Shown piece after piece: positions 7,609-15,634 of a DNA stretch of 64,000 nt. The notes beneath the pieces are model-generated. The model searched no databases and was not told the DNA's origin. It saw nothing but the letters and a program-made list of their open reading frames with translations. The translations under genes and the position numbers were made by a program. Source of the DNA: Rhodospirillales bacterium (GTDB lineage: Bacteria > Pseudomonadota > Alphaproteobacteria > Reyranellales > Reyranellaceae); the NCBI GenBank assembly GCA_016699855.1, contig CP064988.1:2074501-2138500 (forward strand), written 5' to 3'. The stretch's first letter is position 1, and the number at the start of each line of letters is the position of its first letter.

Positions 7609-8382
7609 TCAGTCCTCGGCGTCGGCTTCGCGCTCCGCGAGCAGCCGCTCGGCCTCGGCCATCGTCGCGCGGTCGATGTCGCGGCGGAAATCGACCGGAT
7701 CCGCGCCGGCGACGGGGAGACCGGCCAGTTCGATCCGCGCGCGGCCGGCCCGCTGGTAGTCGGCCCACGCCGCGCGCGCCGCCGCGACCACGCGCAGCAC
7801 GGCCGTCTCGTCGGAGTCGAGGTCGCCCCGGATCTCCTTCTCGACCTCGGCCTGGAGCCACGCGCCGAGCGCCACCAGCCCGCGCTCCGACCCGCGCCAT
7901 CGCAGGAGTTCGGGCACGTCGACGAAGGCGTTGCTCACGACGCCCTCCTCCATGTCGGCGAGATCGAACTCGTGGCGGAAGTGCTTCGGACCCGACGCGT
8001 CGGCCAGCAGGTACGGCAGCTCGATCACGGCGCGGCCCTCGGCGAGCAGCTTCGGCAACGCCGCGCGCGCGGCGTCGGCGAGGCGCGTCATCGCCGCCAT
8101 GTCCTCGATGACCATGTCGAACTGCTCCGCCGCCGTCTGCTCGACCCAGTCGGCGAACGCCTCGAGGAACTTGTCGGCACCCTGGCGCTTGAGGATGTCG
8201 CCCGCCGTGATCGGCGGGTCGTCGTCCTTCGCCGGGCCCTCGTCGCGCGCCGCGGCGGGCGATGCCGCGTATCCGCCCGCGTCGGGCGTGTCGATCACCC
8301 GCGGCCGCTGGCGGAACACCACCGCGAGCGCCACGAACGCCAGCAGCGCGCCCGCGCCGGCAATGAGCCAGACCGTGTCCAT
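7609..8382 (-). CDS. Membrane-anchored hypothetical protein, paralog B
   Basis: Encodes 257 residues: one N-terminal membrane helix (WLIAGAGALLAFVALAVVF, about residues 5-23), then the motif RPRVIDTPDAGG, a short Pro/Asp-rich linker and a soluble, largely alpha-helical acidic domain. It is clearly homologous along its length to the next upstream gene (start 9177), sharing RVIDTP, the GD(I/V)L..(R/Q)GAD.FLEA block, a central F.HEFDL/F.REFDL block, WRG(S/A)(E/D)R and a C-terminal FDLACDID/DFRRDID block. The topology suggests an inner-membrane anchor with the soluble domain on one side. I recognise no known family. It is co-directional with its paralog, 30 bp apart, so the two are probably one transcription unit. 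Confidence 0.75.
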   Translation of the reverse strand: MDTVWLIAGAGALLAFVALAVVFRQRPRVIDTPDAGGYAASPAAARDEGPAKDDDPPITAGDILKRQGADKFLEAFADWVEQTAAEQFDMVIEDMAAMTRLADAARAALPKLLAEGRAVIELPYLLADASGPKHFRHEFDLADMEEGVVSNAFVDVPELLRWRGSERGLVALGAWLQAEVEKEIRGDLDSDETAVLRVVAAARAAWADYQRAGRARIELAGLPVAGADPVDFRRDIDRATMAEAERLLAEREADAED

Positions 8383-8412
8383 CGCGCCCTCCTCCCCCGA
8401 CCGCCGCTTCGT

Positions 8413-9177
8413 CTACCGCTCGCCGCCGCGGACCGGCGCGTCGAGCGCGCGCACCGCGGCGTCCACCGTCACGGAATCTATGTCGCACGCGAGATCGAAC
8501 GCGGGTTTGTCGGGATCGGCGACCAGCCCGGTGAACTCGACGCGCGCGGCGGCGCCCGAATCGACCTGCGCCACCGCCGTCCGCGCCGCGCCGGCGAGGG
8601 ACAGAACCAGATCCGTCCGACCGGCCGTCCATTGGCCGGTCTCCTCGCGGATCCGCCAGTCGAGCCACGCGCCGATCGCGACCACCCGGCGGTCGGCGCC
8701 CCGCCACTCCAGGAACTCGCGCGTATCGATGCAGCCGATGTCGATGACGGACCGCTCGAGCCACGGCAGATCGAACTCGCGCCGGAACGACCGCGGCCCG
8801 ACCGGGGTCGGCAGCGCCGGCAGGTCGACCGTCGCGCGGCCGTCGGCGAGGATCGCGGGTATCGCCACCTCGGCCGCGTCCGCGATCATCGTGGACGCGC
8901 CGGGCTGCTCGCTGAGATCGCCGAACTCGTCGAACACGGCCTTCTCGATCGCGTCGCCGCCGGCCTCGAGGAAGCCGTCGGCACCGCGCTCGGCCAGCAC
9001 GTCGCCGACGTAGGACCAGGTCCCGGCCGCGCCCGCCGGCGCCGCGTCATCCGACGACGCCCCGGCCCCGGCGCCGGGCGTGTCGATCACGCGCGGACCG
9101 CGGCGCGACGCCATCCACGCGACGATGACGACGGCCACCACCGCCGCGCCGCCGACCAGCCACGTCAGATCCACCAC
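8413..9177 (-). CDS. Membrane-anchored hypothetical protein, paralog A
   Basis: Encodes 254 residues with the same architecture as its neighbour: an N-terminal membrane helix (LVGGAAVVAVVIVAWM), the juxtamembrane motif GPRVIDTPGAG, an Ala/Asp-rich linker of about 25 residues and a soluble domain with SFRREFDLPWLERS, LEWRGADRRVVAIGAWLDW and FDLACDIDSVTVD. The pair looks like a tandem duplication that has diverged to moderate identity. It lies downstream of yidC on the same strand, but a 160-bp gap with a GAGAGGG hairpin separates them, so membership of the yidC operon is doubtful. Function unknown. Confidence 0.75.
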   Translation of the reverse strand: MVDLTWLVGGAAVVAVVIVAWMASRRGPRVIDTPGAGAGASSDDAAPAGAAGTWSYVGDVLAERGADGFLEAGGDAIEKAVFDEFGDLSEQPGASTMIADAAEVAIPAILADGRATVDLPALPTPVGPRSFRREFDLPWLERSVIDIGCIDTREFLEWRGADRRVVAIGAWLDWRIREETGQWTAGRTDLVLSLAGAARTAVAQVDSGAAARVEFTGLVADPDKPAFDLACDIDSVTVDAAVRALDAPVRGGER

Positions 9178-9275
9178 GCATCCTCCGCAGACACCGGACG
9201 CCGCAGCCTACCACGCCGGAGTCGCGCCGGCGCGCCGACAGCTGGTGGACGCCATTTCGAAGCGAGGGGAATTCG

Positions 9276-9304
9276 CCCTCTCCGCCGCGCGGCGGGGGAG
9301 AGGG
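9276..9304. repeat. GAGAGGG-type hairpin
   Basis: CCCTCTCCGCCGCG followed by CGGCGGGGGAGAGGG forms a nearly perfect hairpin between yidC and the paralog pair. It belongs to the same family as 3924-3953. It has no T-run on the minus strand, so it does not look like an intrinsic terminator for yidC. Confidence 0.65.
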
Positions 9305-9338
9305 AAAAGTCTGCGCCGCCGACCGCGGCGCGAGCCGC

Positions 9339-11165
9339 CTACTTCTTGTCGGTCTTGGCCGTCGTCGAGCCGGCGGGCGCCGGCGCCTTGGCGCCGAACT
9401 CCACGGGCACGCCGAGCTTGCGCATGATCACGTATTGTTGCGCCATCGACAGCAGGTTGTTCCACGCCCAGTAGATCACCAGCCCGGCGGCGAACGGCGC
9501 CAGCATGAAGGTGAACATGATCGGCAGGAACTGGAAGATGCGCGCCTGCATCGGATCGGCCGGCTGCGGGTTCAGCATCTGCTGGAAGTACATCGTCACG
9601 CCCATGATGATGGGCCATATGCCGATGTCGAAGATCTGCAGCAGCTCCGGCACGTTCCACGCGAACAGCCCGAAGCCCTGCAGCAGCGTCAGCGGATCGG
9701 GCGCCGCGAGGTCCTTGATCCAGCCGTAGAACGGCTGGTGGCGCATCTCGATCGTCGTGTAGAGCACCTTGTAGAGCGCGAAGAACACGGGGATCTGCAG
9801 GAGCACGGGCAGGCAGCCGGCGGCGGGGTTGACCTTCTCCTTCTTGTAGAGCGCCATCAGCTCCTGGTTCATCTTCACCTTGTCGTCGCCGAGCCGCGCC
9901 CGCAGCTTCTCCATCTCGGGCTGCAGCTTCTTCATCTTCGTCATCGACTCGTAGGACTTGTTGGCGAGCGGGAAGAACAGCAGCTTCACCAGCACGGTCA
10001 GCGCCAGGATGGCGAGGCCGAAATTGCCGATCTGGCGGAACAGCCAGTCGAGCACGAGGAACAGCGGCTTGGTGAAGAACCAGAACCAGCCCCAGTCGAT
10101 CGTCAGGTCGAACTTCGCGATGCCGTAGCGGTCGGTGTAGTCGTTGATGACGTTGACGATCTTGGCGCCGGCGTAGAGGCGCGACTCGCTCTCGAGCGTG
10201 GCGCCCGGCGCGACGGTCAGGGCCGAGGTGCTGATGAAGTACGCGATGTACTTCTTCACGCCGCCGTCGGGGTTCATCAGGATCTCGGTCTTCACCGGCA
10301 TCTTCTGGTCCGGCACCAGCGTCGCCATCCAGTACTTGTCGGTGAACCCGACCCAGCCGCCGGTGGTCGGCACGGTCTTGGTCTTGCCGTCCTTGAAGTC
10401 GGACCACGAGAATTCCTGCAGCTTGCCGTCGAAGGCGCCGTAGGGGCCCTCGTGCAGCAGGTAGATGCCCTCGGTCTTGGGCTCGCCGTGGCGCACCACC
10501 AGGCCGGTCGGATGCAGCGACACCGGCGCGGCGGTCTTGTTCTCGATCGACTGCGCGACCGTGAACAGGAACTCGGCGTCGACCGTGATCCGCTGCCGGA
10601 ACACCAGGCCCTCGCCGTTGTCCCAGCTCAGCGTGACGGTGTCGCCCGGGCCGATCGACGCGCGGTCGGCCGTCCACACCGTGTCCGGGGTCGGCGCCTT
10701 GACCGCGACGCCGGCCGGCGCCTGCCATCCGAAGCGCACGAAGTACGTGTCGGGGCCGCGCTCCGGCGCCAGCACGACCACCGGCGGCGAGGCCGGATCG
10801 ACCTTGGCGCGGTGCTTGCGCAGGCTGACGTCGTCGATGCGCGCGCCGGTCAGCGAGATCGAGCCGTCGATCTGCGGCGTGGTCACGCGCACGCGGTCGG
10901 TCAGCCGCAACGCCTGGGCGCGGTCCATCGCCGGCGCTGCCGGCGACGGCGTCCCGCCGGCGCTCGGCGCGCCGGGCGCGCCCGGCGGCGTCGGGACTCC
11001 GGCGGGCGAGGGCACGCCGGGCGCCTGCTGCTGGCGCTGGTCGCGCGCCTGCTGCTCGCGCTGCTGCTGGGCGCGCTGCTCGGCCGACGGCTGGAACACC
11101 AGCTGCCAGCCGACGATGATCGCGACCGAAAGCGCGATGGCGAGGATCAGGTTGCGCTGTTCCAT
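9339..11165 (-). CDS. yidC: Membrane protein insertase YidC
   Basis: Encodes 608 residues. YidC inserts and folds inner-membrane proteins, alone or with SecYEG. It has the Gram-negative form: an N-terminal signal-anchor helix (MEQRNLILAIALSVAIIVGW), a Gln/Pro/Ala-rich linker, a large periplasmic beta domain, and the conserved membrane core with FFPLANKSYESM and LPVLLQIPVFFALYKVL, ending in helices containing FTFMLAPFAAGLVIYWAWNN. A Lys-rich C-terminal tail (TTAKTDKK) is present. It starts 11 bases after yidD, so it is the last gene of the rpmH-rnpA-yidD-yidC unit. The engB gene that often follows in alphaproteobacteria is not next to it. Confidence 0.97.
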   Translation of the reverse strand: MEQRNLILAIALSVAIIVGWQLVFQPSAEQRAQQQREQQARDQRQQQAPGVPSPAGVPTPPGAPGAPSAGGTPSPAAPAMDRAQALRLTDRVRVTTPQIDGSISLTGARIDDVSLRKHRAKVDPASPPVVVLAPERGPDTYFVRFGWQAPAGVAVKAPTPDTVWTADRASIGPGDTVTLSWDNGEGLVFRQRITVDAEFLFTVAQSIENKTAAPVSLHPTGLVVRHGEPKTEGIYLLHEGPYGAFDGKLQEFSWSDFKDGKTKTVPTTGGWVGFTDKYWMATLVPDQKMPVKTEILMNPDGGVKKYIAYFISTSALTVAPGATLESESRLYAGAKIVNVINDYTDRYGIAKFDLTIDWGWFWFFTKPLFLVLDWLFRQIGNFGLAILALTVLVKLLFFPLANKSYESMTKMKKLQPEMEKLRARLGDDKVKMNQELMALYKKEKVNPAAGCLPVLLQIPVFFALYKVLYTTIEMRHQPFYGWIKDLAAPDPLTLLQGFGLFAWNVPELLQIFDIGIWPIIMGVTMYFQQMLNPQPADPMQARIFQFLPIMFTFMLAPFAAGLVIYWAWNNLLSMAQQYVIMRKLGVPVEFGAKAPAPAGSTTAKTDKK

Positions 11166-11176
11166 CTCGATATCCG

Positions 11177-11443
11177 TCAGAATTCGCCGGGTCGCGCGGC
11201 GCGCGGGAGGTCGCGGGGAAGCCGCCCGTCCGGCGGCGGCACGGGGTCATACCCCATCGCGCCCCACGGATGACAGCGGCAAAGGCGGCGCGCCGCCAGC
11301 CATCCGCCGCGCCACGCGCCGTGCGCGGCGAGCGCGCCGGCGGCGTAGCGCGAGCAGCTGGGCTCGAAGCGGCAGGCGCCGCGGAAGAAAAACGCCAGGG
11401 TGAGCTGGTAGAGGCGCACCAGCGCCCGCAGCGCCGCGCTCAC
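11177..11443 (-). CDS. yidD: Membrane protein insertion efficiency factor YidD
   Basis: Encodes 88 residues, GTG start. It is a small amphipathic membrane-associated protein thought to help YidC-dependent insertion. The diagnostic cysteine-rich signature CRFEPSCSRYA and the C-terminal CHPWGAMGYDPVP are both present. Its start overlaps the rnpA stop by four bases (GTGA), showing translational coupling. It sits in the standard position between rnpA and yidC. Confidence 0.95.
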   Translation of the reverse strand: MSAALRALVRLYQLTLAFFFRGACRFEPSCSRYAAGALAAHGAWRGGWLAARRLCRCHPWGAMGYDPVPPPDGRLPRDLPRAARPGEF

Positions 11444-11877
11444 GACGCGGCCTCCGGCGCGGGGTCCGATGGCGCCAGCGCGCGCAGCCGGCGCAGGGCC
11501 GCGGCGAGATCCTTCGTCATGTCGGCGAAATCGCGCTCGACCGCGCCGGCGCGGCCGATCAGCACGTAGTCGAGATCGGCGCGCGCCACCGGCGCCAGCG
11601 CGGTGCGCGCCAGCGCCCGCAGCCGCCGCTTGGCGCGGTTGCGCACCACGGCGTTGCCGACGCGTTTCGTGACGGTGAATCCGACCCGCGGGCCCGGCGT
11701 CGGCGGCGCCACCGCGGGGCGGTCGGCGATCTGCAGGATGAAGCTGGCCGCGACGTATTTGCGGCCGGCGGCCTGGATGCGCAGGAAATCGGCCCGCTTC
11801 GGCAGACGGGCGATACCGGCGCGACGTCCGACGGACGAGGGCGCGGCGGCGCTGGACGCGGGCGGGGCGGCCGTCAT
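11440..11877 (-). CDS. rnpA: Ribonuclease P protein component
   Basis: Encodes about 145 residues. It is the protein subunit that helps the RNase P RNA remove 5' leaders from pre-tRNAs. The core signature is visible: RLPKRADFLR at the N-terminus of the domain, GFTVTKRVGNAVVRN and RAKRRLRALAR. The start at 11877 leaves an Ala/Pro-rich N-terminal extension of about 20 residues before the conserved domain; a downstream GTG at VGRRAG is an alternative. It lies about 65 bp downstream of rpmH and overlaps yidD by four bases. Confidence 0.93.
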   Translation of the reverse strand: MTAAPPASSAAAPSSVGRRAGIARLPKRADFLRIQAAGRKYVAASFILQIADRPAVAPPTPGPRVGFTVTKRVGNAVVRNRAKRRLRALARTALAPVARADLDYVLIGRAGAVERDFADMTKDLAAALRRLRALAPSDPAPEAAS

Positions 11878-11941
11878 GTCGGCCGGTACGGGCGGCGGAG
11901 GGGTGTCGTCGAACGCATCGACGACGGGAGCGCGGCCGGCC

Positions 11942-12076
11942 TTAGGCCGACAAGCGCTTGCGGCCCTTGGCGCGGCGGTTGGCGATGACCTTGCGGCCAC
12001 CGACCGTCGACATCCGGCTGCGGAAGCCGTGACGGCGGGCGCGCACCAGTTTGCTGGGCTGGAAAGTGCGTTTCAC
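11942..12076 (-). CDS. rpmH: 50S ribosomal protein L34
   Basis: Encodes 44 residues, the exact family length, with a GTG start. L34 is a very basic protein of the large ribosomal subunit; the sequence KRTFQPSKLVRARRHGF and the end KGRKRLSA are typical. The start was fixed by the family N-terminus and by GAGGAG upstream on the minus strand (about 12085-12090). It is the first gene of the rpmH-rnpA-yidD-yidC unit. Confidence 0.96.
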   Translation of the reverse strand: MKRTFQPSKLVRARRHGFRSRMSTVGGRKVIANRRAKGRKRLSA

Positions 12077-12408
12077 GGCGCGAACTCCTCGAAACCCGCA
12101 CGCCGCCCGCGGGCGGCGTCGGGACCGCGCGGCCCCGGGGAAAATGACGACGACCGCCCTGCGCGTTCCCCGTGTCCGGCGGTCGAGGCCGGGGGACGGG
12201 AGACCTTCTGGGCGGCCGAAAGCCGGGTGGCTATACGGGCGGCGCCGGCGGAAGTCAACCAAACCGGGGCCGCCGGAGGCCGCCGCCGCACACGGGCCGA
12301 TCACCGAGGAGTGACGCCATATGAGTCGCGCCGGCGCGCCGCCGCGTCCTATAAACGACGCTGTAACCAACCGGAAACCCGGTTGCGTGGGGCGACCGGC
12401 GAATTCCC

Positions 12409-13239
12409 ATGGTGGAGCAAGGCGTTAGCGCGGCGGCCAAGCCGACCGGGGCATCCCGGTGGCGGCGCGCGCTGCCGTTCGCGGTCCTGCTTCTGGCGAT
12501 GGCGGCGGTGTTCGCGTCGGGTCTGCACCAGCACGTCTCGTTCGAGACGCTGCGCACGCATCGCGCCGCGCTCGCGGCCTGGGTGGCCGACAACCGCGTG
12601 CTCGGCATGCTGACCTACGTGCTGGGCTACGCGGCGCTGACGGCGCTGTCGCTGCCGTTCGGCTTCCTCGCGACCCTGGTCGGCGGCTTCCTGTTCGGCT
12701 GGATCTTCGGCACGCTGTTGACGGTGGTCGGCGCCACGACGGGCGCGGTGGCGGTGTTCCTCGCCGCGCGCGGCGCCTTCGGCGACGTGCTGCGCGGCCG
12801 CGCCGACGGCTTCCTCGGCAAGCTCGAGGCCGGCTTCCGCCGCGACGCGTTCAACTATCTTCTGTTCCTGCGGCTGGTGCCGGCGTTTCCCTTCTGGCTG
12901 GTCAACATCGCGCCGGCGTTCCTCGGCGTGAGGCTGCGCACCTACGCGCTGGCGACCTTCCTCGGCATCATCCCCGGCACGGCGGTGTTCTGCAGCGTCG
13001 GCGCCGGACTCGGCGCGGTGTTCGACCGCGGCGAGGCGCCGAGCCCGAAGCTGGTGTTCGAGCCGCACGTGCTGCTGCCGCTGCTGGCGCTGGCGGCGCT
13101 GTCGTTGATGCCGGTGCTCTACGCGCGCTGGAAGGCGCGCGGCGGCGCGCCGGCGTCGCGCGGTGATGCGCCGAGCGGACGCGGCGGCGCGCCAACCGGA
13201 CGTGGAGCCGCGCCCGAGGGGCGCGGAGGCGCGCCGTGA
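12409..13239 (+). CDS. TVP38/TMEM64 (VTT-domain) family membrane protein
   Basis: Encodes 276 residues with about six hydrophobic segments and the VTT-family core: the glycine-rich FGFLATLVGGFLFGWIFGT, then FLRLVPAFPFWLVNIAPAFLGV and FLGIIPGTAVFC. This is the DedA/VTT superfamily of inner-membrane proteins linked to lipid or ion transport; a precise role is not established. The C-terminal 30 or so residues form a low-complexity tail of 8-residue repeats ending in GAP (24-bp DNA repeats), not part of the fold. The stop overlaps the next gene's GTG by four bases, coupling it to a flavin disulfide oxidoreductase, a pairing known in several bacterial lineages. Confidence 0.85.
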   Translation: MVEQGVSAAAKPTGASRWRRALPFAVLLLAMAAVFASGLHQHVSFETLRTHRAALAAWVADNRVLGMLTYVLGYAALTALSLPFGFLATLVGGFLFGWIFGTLLTVVGATTGAVAVFLAARGAFGDVLRGRADGFLGKLEAGFRRDAFNYLLFLRLVPAFPFWLVNIAPAFLGVRLRTYALATFLGIIPGTAVFCSVGAGLGAVFDRGEAPSPKLVFEPHVLLPLLALAALSLMPVLYARWKARGGAPASRGDAPSGRGGAPTGRGAAPEGRGGAP

Positions 13240-14783
13240 GCGGCGTGGCGATGGACTCCACCGCGCGCATGGCGGCCGGCGACGACGCGGGCGGCGCCAA
13301 GTCCGCGCGCGTGGCGGGAACCGACGCGCCGGCGGCGGTCGCGCGCAAGCGTCTCGACGTCGACATCTGCGTGATCGGCGGCGGCTCGGGCGGGCTGGTG
13401 GTCGCGGCGGGCGCCGCCCAGCTCGGTCTCGACACCGTGCTGCTCGAGCGCGGCAAGATGGGCGGCGATTGCCTCAACTACGGCTGCGTGCCGTCGAAGG
13501 CGCTGATCGCCGCGGCGCACGCCGCCCAGCAGGCGCGCGAGGCCAAGCGCTTCGGCGTCGACGCCGGCGAGCCGCGGATAGACTTCGGCGCGGTGATCGA
13601 CCACGTGCACGGCGTGATCGCCGCGATCGAGCCCAACGATTCGGTGGCGCGGTTCGAGGGCCTCGGCGTGCGCGTCATCGCCGAGAGCGGACGCTTCACG
13701 TCGCCGGACGAAGTGACGGCGGGCGACTTCGTCATCCGCGCGCGCAAATTCGTCGTCGCGACGGGCTCGCGCGCGGTGGCGCCGCCGATCCCCGGCCTCG
13801 CCGACACGCCCTATCTCACCAACGAGACGCTGTTCGAGAACCGCGCGCTGCCGGAACACCTCCTCGTCATCGGCGGCGGTCCGATCGGGCTCGAGATGGC
13901 GCAGGCGTTCCGCCGCCTCGGTGCGCGCGTCACCGTGCTCGAGGCCGCCCGCGTCATGGCGAAGGACGATCCCGAGCTCGTCGCCATCGCGGTCGCGCGC
14001 CTGAAGCGCGAAGGCGTGGAGATCGTCGAGGGCGCGCGCATCGCCTCGGTCGCGCGCGATGGCGCCGGCGTGGTCGTGACGCTCGACGCGTCGCAAGGCC
14101 AGCGCCGCATAGCCGGCTCGCATCTGCTGGTCGCCGCCGGCCGCGCGCCGAACATCGACGGGCTCGGCCTCGACATCGCCGGCGTCGCGACCGACAAGCG
14201 CGGCATCGTCACCGACCGCCGGCTGCGCACCAGCAACCGCCGCGTCTACGCGGTCGGCGACGTCAACGGCCGCGCGCCCTTCACGCACATGGCCGCGGCG
14301 CAGGCCGCGACGGTGATCAAGCACGCGCTGTTCCGCGTGCCCGCCGACATCGACAAGGTGGCGGCGCCGTGGTGCACCTACACCGAGCCGGAGCTGGCGC
14401 AGGTCGGGCTGAGCGAGGCGCAGGCGCGCGAGCGCCACGGCGAGCGGATCAAGGTCATGCGCTGGCATCTCGCCGACAACGACCGCGCCCAGGCCGAGCG
14501 CGCCACCGAGGGCATGATCAAGGTCGTGGTCGACCGCAAGGGCCGCGTGCTCGGCGCCGGCATCGCCGCGGCGCGCGCCGGCGACCTGATCGCGCCGTGG
14601 TGCGTGGCGGTCTCGCGGGGGCTCAAGATCGGCGCCATGGCGCAGGCCGTCGTGCCCTACCCGACCGTCGGCGAGATCGGCAAGCGCGCGGCGGGCGCCT
14701 ACTACACCGAGACGCTGTTCTCCGACCGCACCCGGCGCCTCGTCCGGTTCCTGTTCAGGACCTGGCCGCTGACGCTGCTCTAG
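13236..14783 (+). CDS. FAD-dependent pyridine nucleotide-disulfide oxidoreductase
   Basis: Encodes 515 residues (GTG start, or ATG at 13251). It has the dihydrolipoamide dehydrogenase / mercuric reductase architecture: FAD-binding GGGSGG near residue 48, redox pair Cys79-x4-Cys84 in GGDCLNYGCVPSK, NAD(P)-binding GGGPIGLEMAQAF, and YAVGDVNGRAPFTHMA. At the place of the catalytic HPT..E motif it reads YPTVGE, so the usual active-site His is replaced by Tyr. The C-terminus ends in a hydrophobic segment (LVRFLFRTWPLTLL) that could contact membrane. Translational coupling to the TVP38 protein suggests a membrane-linked redox role; the substrate is unknown. Confidence 0.88.
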   Translation: MSGVAMDSTARMAAGDDAGGAKSARVAGTDAPAAVARKRLDVDICVIGGGSGGLVVAAGAAQLGLDTVLLERGKMGGDCLNYGCVPSKALIAAAHAAQQAREAKRFGVDAGEPRIDFGAVIDHVHGVIAAIEPNDSVARFEGLGVRVIAESGRFTSPDEVTAGDFVIRARKFVVATGSRAVAPPIPGLADTPYLTNETLFENRALPEHLLVIGGGPIGLEMAQAFRRLGARVTVLEAARVMAKDDPELVAIAVARLKREGVEIVEGARIASVARDGAGVVVTLDASQGQRRIAGSHLLVAAGRAPNIDGLGLDIAGVATDKRGIVTDRRLRTSNRRVYAVGDVNGRAPFTHMAAAQAATVIKHALFRVPADIDKVAAPWCTYTEPELAQVGLSEAQARERHGERIKVMRWHLADNDRAQAERATEGMIKVVVDRKGRVLGAGIAAARAGDLIAPWCVAVSRGLKIGAMAQAVVPYPTVGEIGKRAAGAYYTETLFSDRTRRLVRFLFRTWPLTLL

Positions 14784-14925
14784 GCGTCACGCCGGGACGC
14801 GTTCCGGCGCGTCGCCGCCGGCGCTAGTCGGACTTTGTCGGAATACGTGGAAAGGCCCGTGGCGCAAGCATCGGAGCGCCTCGCGGGACGCGACGGCGCA
14901 GGCTTCGAATCGGGCTGGAATCGGG

Positions 14926-14958
14926 TTTGTATATTGTATTTTGCATACAATATACAAT
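14926..14958. promoter_or_regulatory. AT-rich perfect dyad, possible operator
   Basis: TTGTATATTGTAT (14927-14939), a 5-base loop and ATACAATATACAA (14945-14957) form a perfect 13-bp inverted repeat in otherwise very GC-rich DNA. It contains TTGTATA/TATACAA half-sites like those bound by GntR-type repressors, but no regulator or promoter is evident beside it. No T-run follows, so it is unlikely to be a terminator. Confidence 0.5.
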
Positions 14959-15083
14959 TCGACGATTTCAGGCCGAATTTCCCAATGAAATGGGCCAAGC
15001 GCTCATGCTTTTGGGGCCGTAGACCGCGCTCGCAAGAACGCGGCGCGTGACGCCCCGGCGGTCAGGCGCCCTATCGCGGTCAG

Positions 15084-15180
15084 CCACCCGTCATGTCGCG
15101 CGCCGCGAGATTTCTCGAGGGCCGCGACGCGGGCGCCGCGGCGAAGGATTCCTCGCTCCGCTCGGAATGACGGGGCGGGT
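15084..15180. repeat. GTCAT...ATGAC inverted repeat, copy 1
   Basis: It starts CCACCCGTCATGTCGCGCG and ends CGGAATGACGGGGCGGGTGG, with TCCTCGCTCCGCTCGGAATG near the right end. This resembles the widespread GTCATTCCGAGCGGAGCGAGGAATC class of bacterial intergenic palindromes. A close second copy is at 15359-15459. Confidence 0.75.
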
Positions 15181-15226
15181 GGCGCGGACTCCGCGATGGG
15201 GTCAGGCCTAGCGCTCCCACCCACGA

Positions 15227-15303
15227 TGGGGTCAGGCCTGCAAAACGGCAAACTTTGCGGGCCAGCCGCTCGAAAAAAATGCCGCTTTGCAGGCCTGACC
15301 CCA
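15227..15303. repeat. 77-bp palindromic element, copy 1
   Basis: The 24-bp left arm (TGGGGTCAGGCCTGCAAAACG then GCA) pairs with the right arm at 15280-15303 with one mismatch. The centre contains GCCGCTCGAAAAAAA. It has the same length and arrangement as 15558-15634. Confidence 0.85.
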
Positions 15304-15358
15304 CCGCTCCGCCCACGTTTCGAACGCGCTGTGATCTCGCGGATCCCGCCCGGCGCCT

Positions 15359-15459
15359 GCCACCCGTCATGTCGAGCGGCGCGAGACATCTTGGGGGCCG
15401 CGACGCGGGCGAGACCGCGAAAGATTCCTCGCTTCGCTCGGAATGACGGAGCGGGTGGC
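15359..15459. repeat. GTCAT...ATGAC inverted repeat, copy 2
   Basis: It starts CCACCCGTCATGTCGAGCGG and ends CTCGGAATGACGGAGCGGGTGG. It is about 275 bp downstream of copy 1 and followed by the same GCGGAC.CCGCGATGGGGTC sequence. A partial third copy (GTCGAGCGGAGCGAGACATC) is at about 15638-15680. Confidence 0.75.
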
Positions 15460-15557
15460 GCGGACCCCGCGATGGGGTCAGGCTGAGCTGCCCCGGGTTT
15501 CGCGGACCGTTTTATTCGGGGTCAGCCTTCGCGGCTTCGTAGCCCGCAGGCCTGCGA

Positions 15558-15634
15558 TGGGGTCAGGCCTGCAAAACGGCAAATTTTGCCGGACAGCCGC
15601 TCGGAAAAAATGCCGCTTTGCAGGCCTGACCCCA
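15558..15634. repeat. 77-bp palindromic element, copy 2
   Basis: Arms of 24 bp as in 15227-15303, again one mismatch between them; the spacer differs by a few bases. Two full copies 331 bp apart with identical length support a defined mobile or transposase-dependent unit rather than chance. Confidence 0.85.

Noticed and set aside
9276..9304. Terminator for the rpmH-yidC operon
   Set aside because: On the minus strand the hairpin is not followed by a T-run, and its sequence is that of the dispersed GAGAGGG repeat.
14835..15050. A 71-residue plus-strand frame covering the AT-rich dyad
   Set aside because: It crosses the palindrome and repeat array, has no ribosome binding site and no recognisable sequence.
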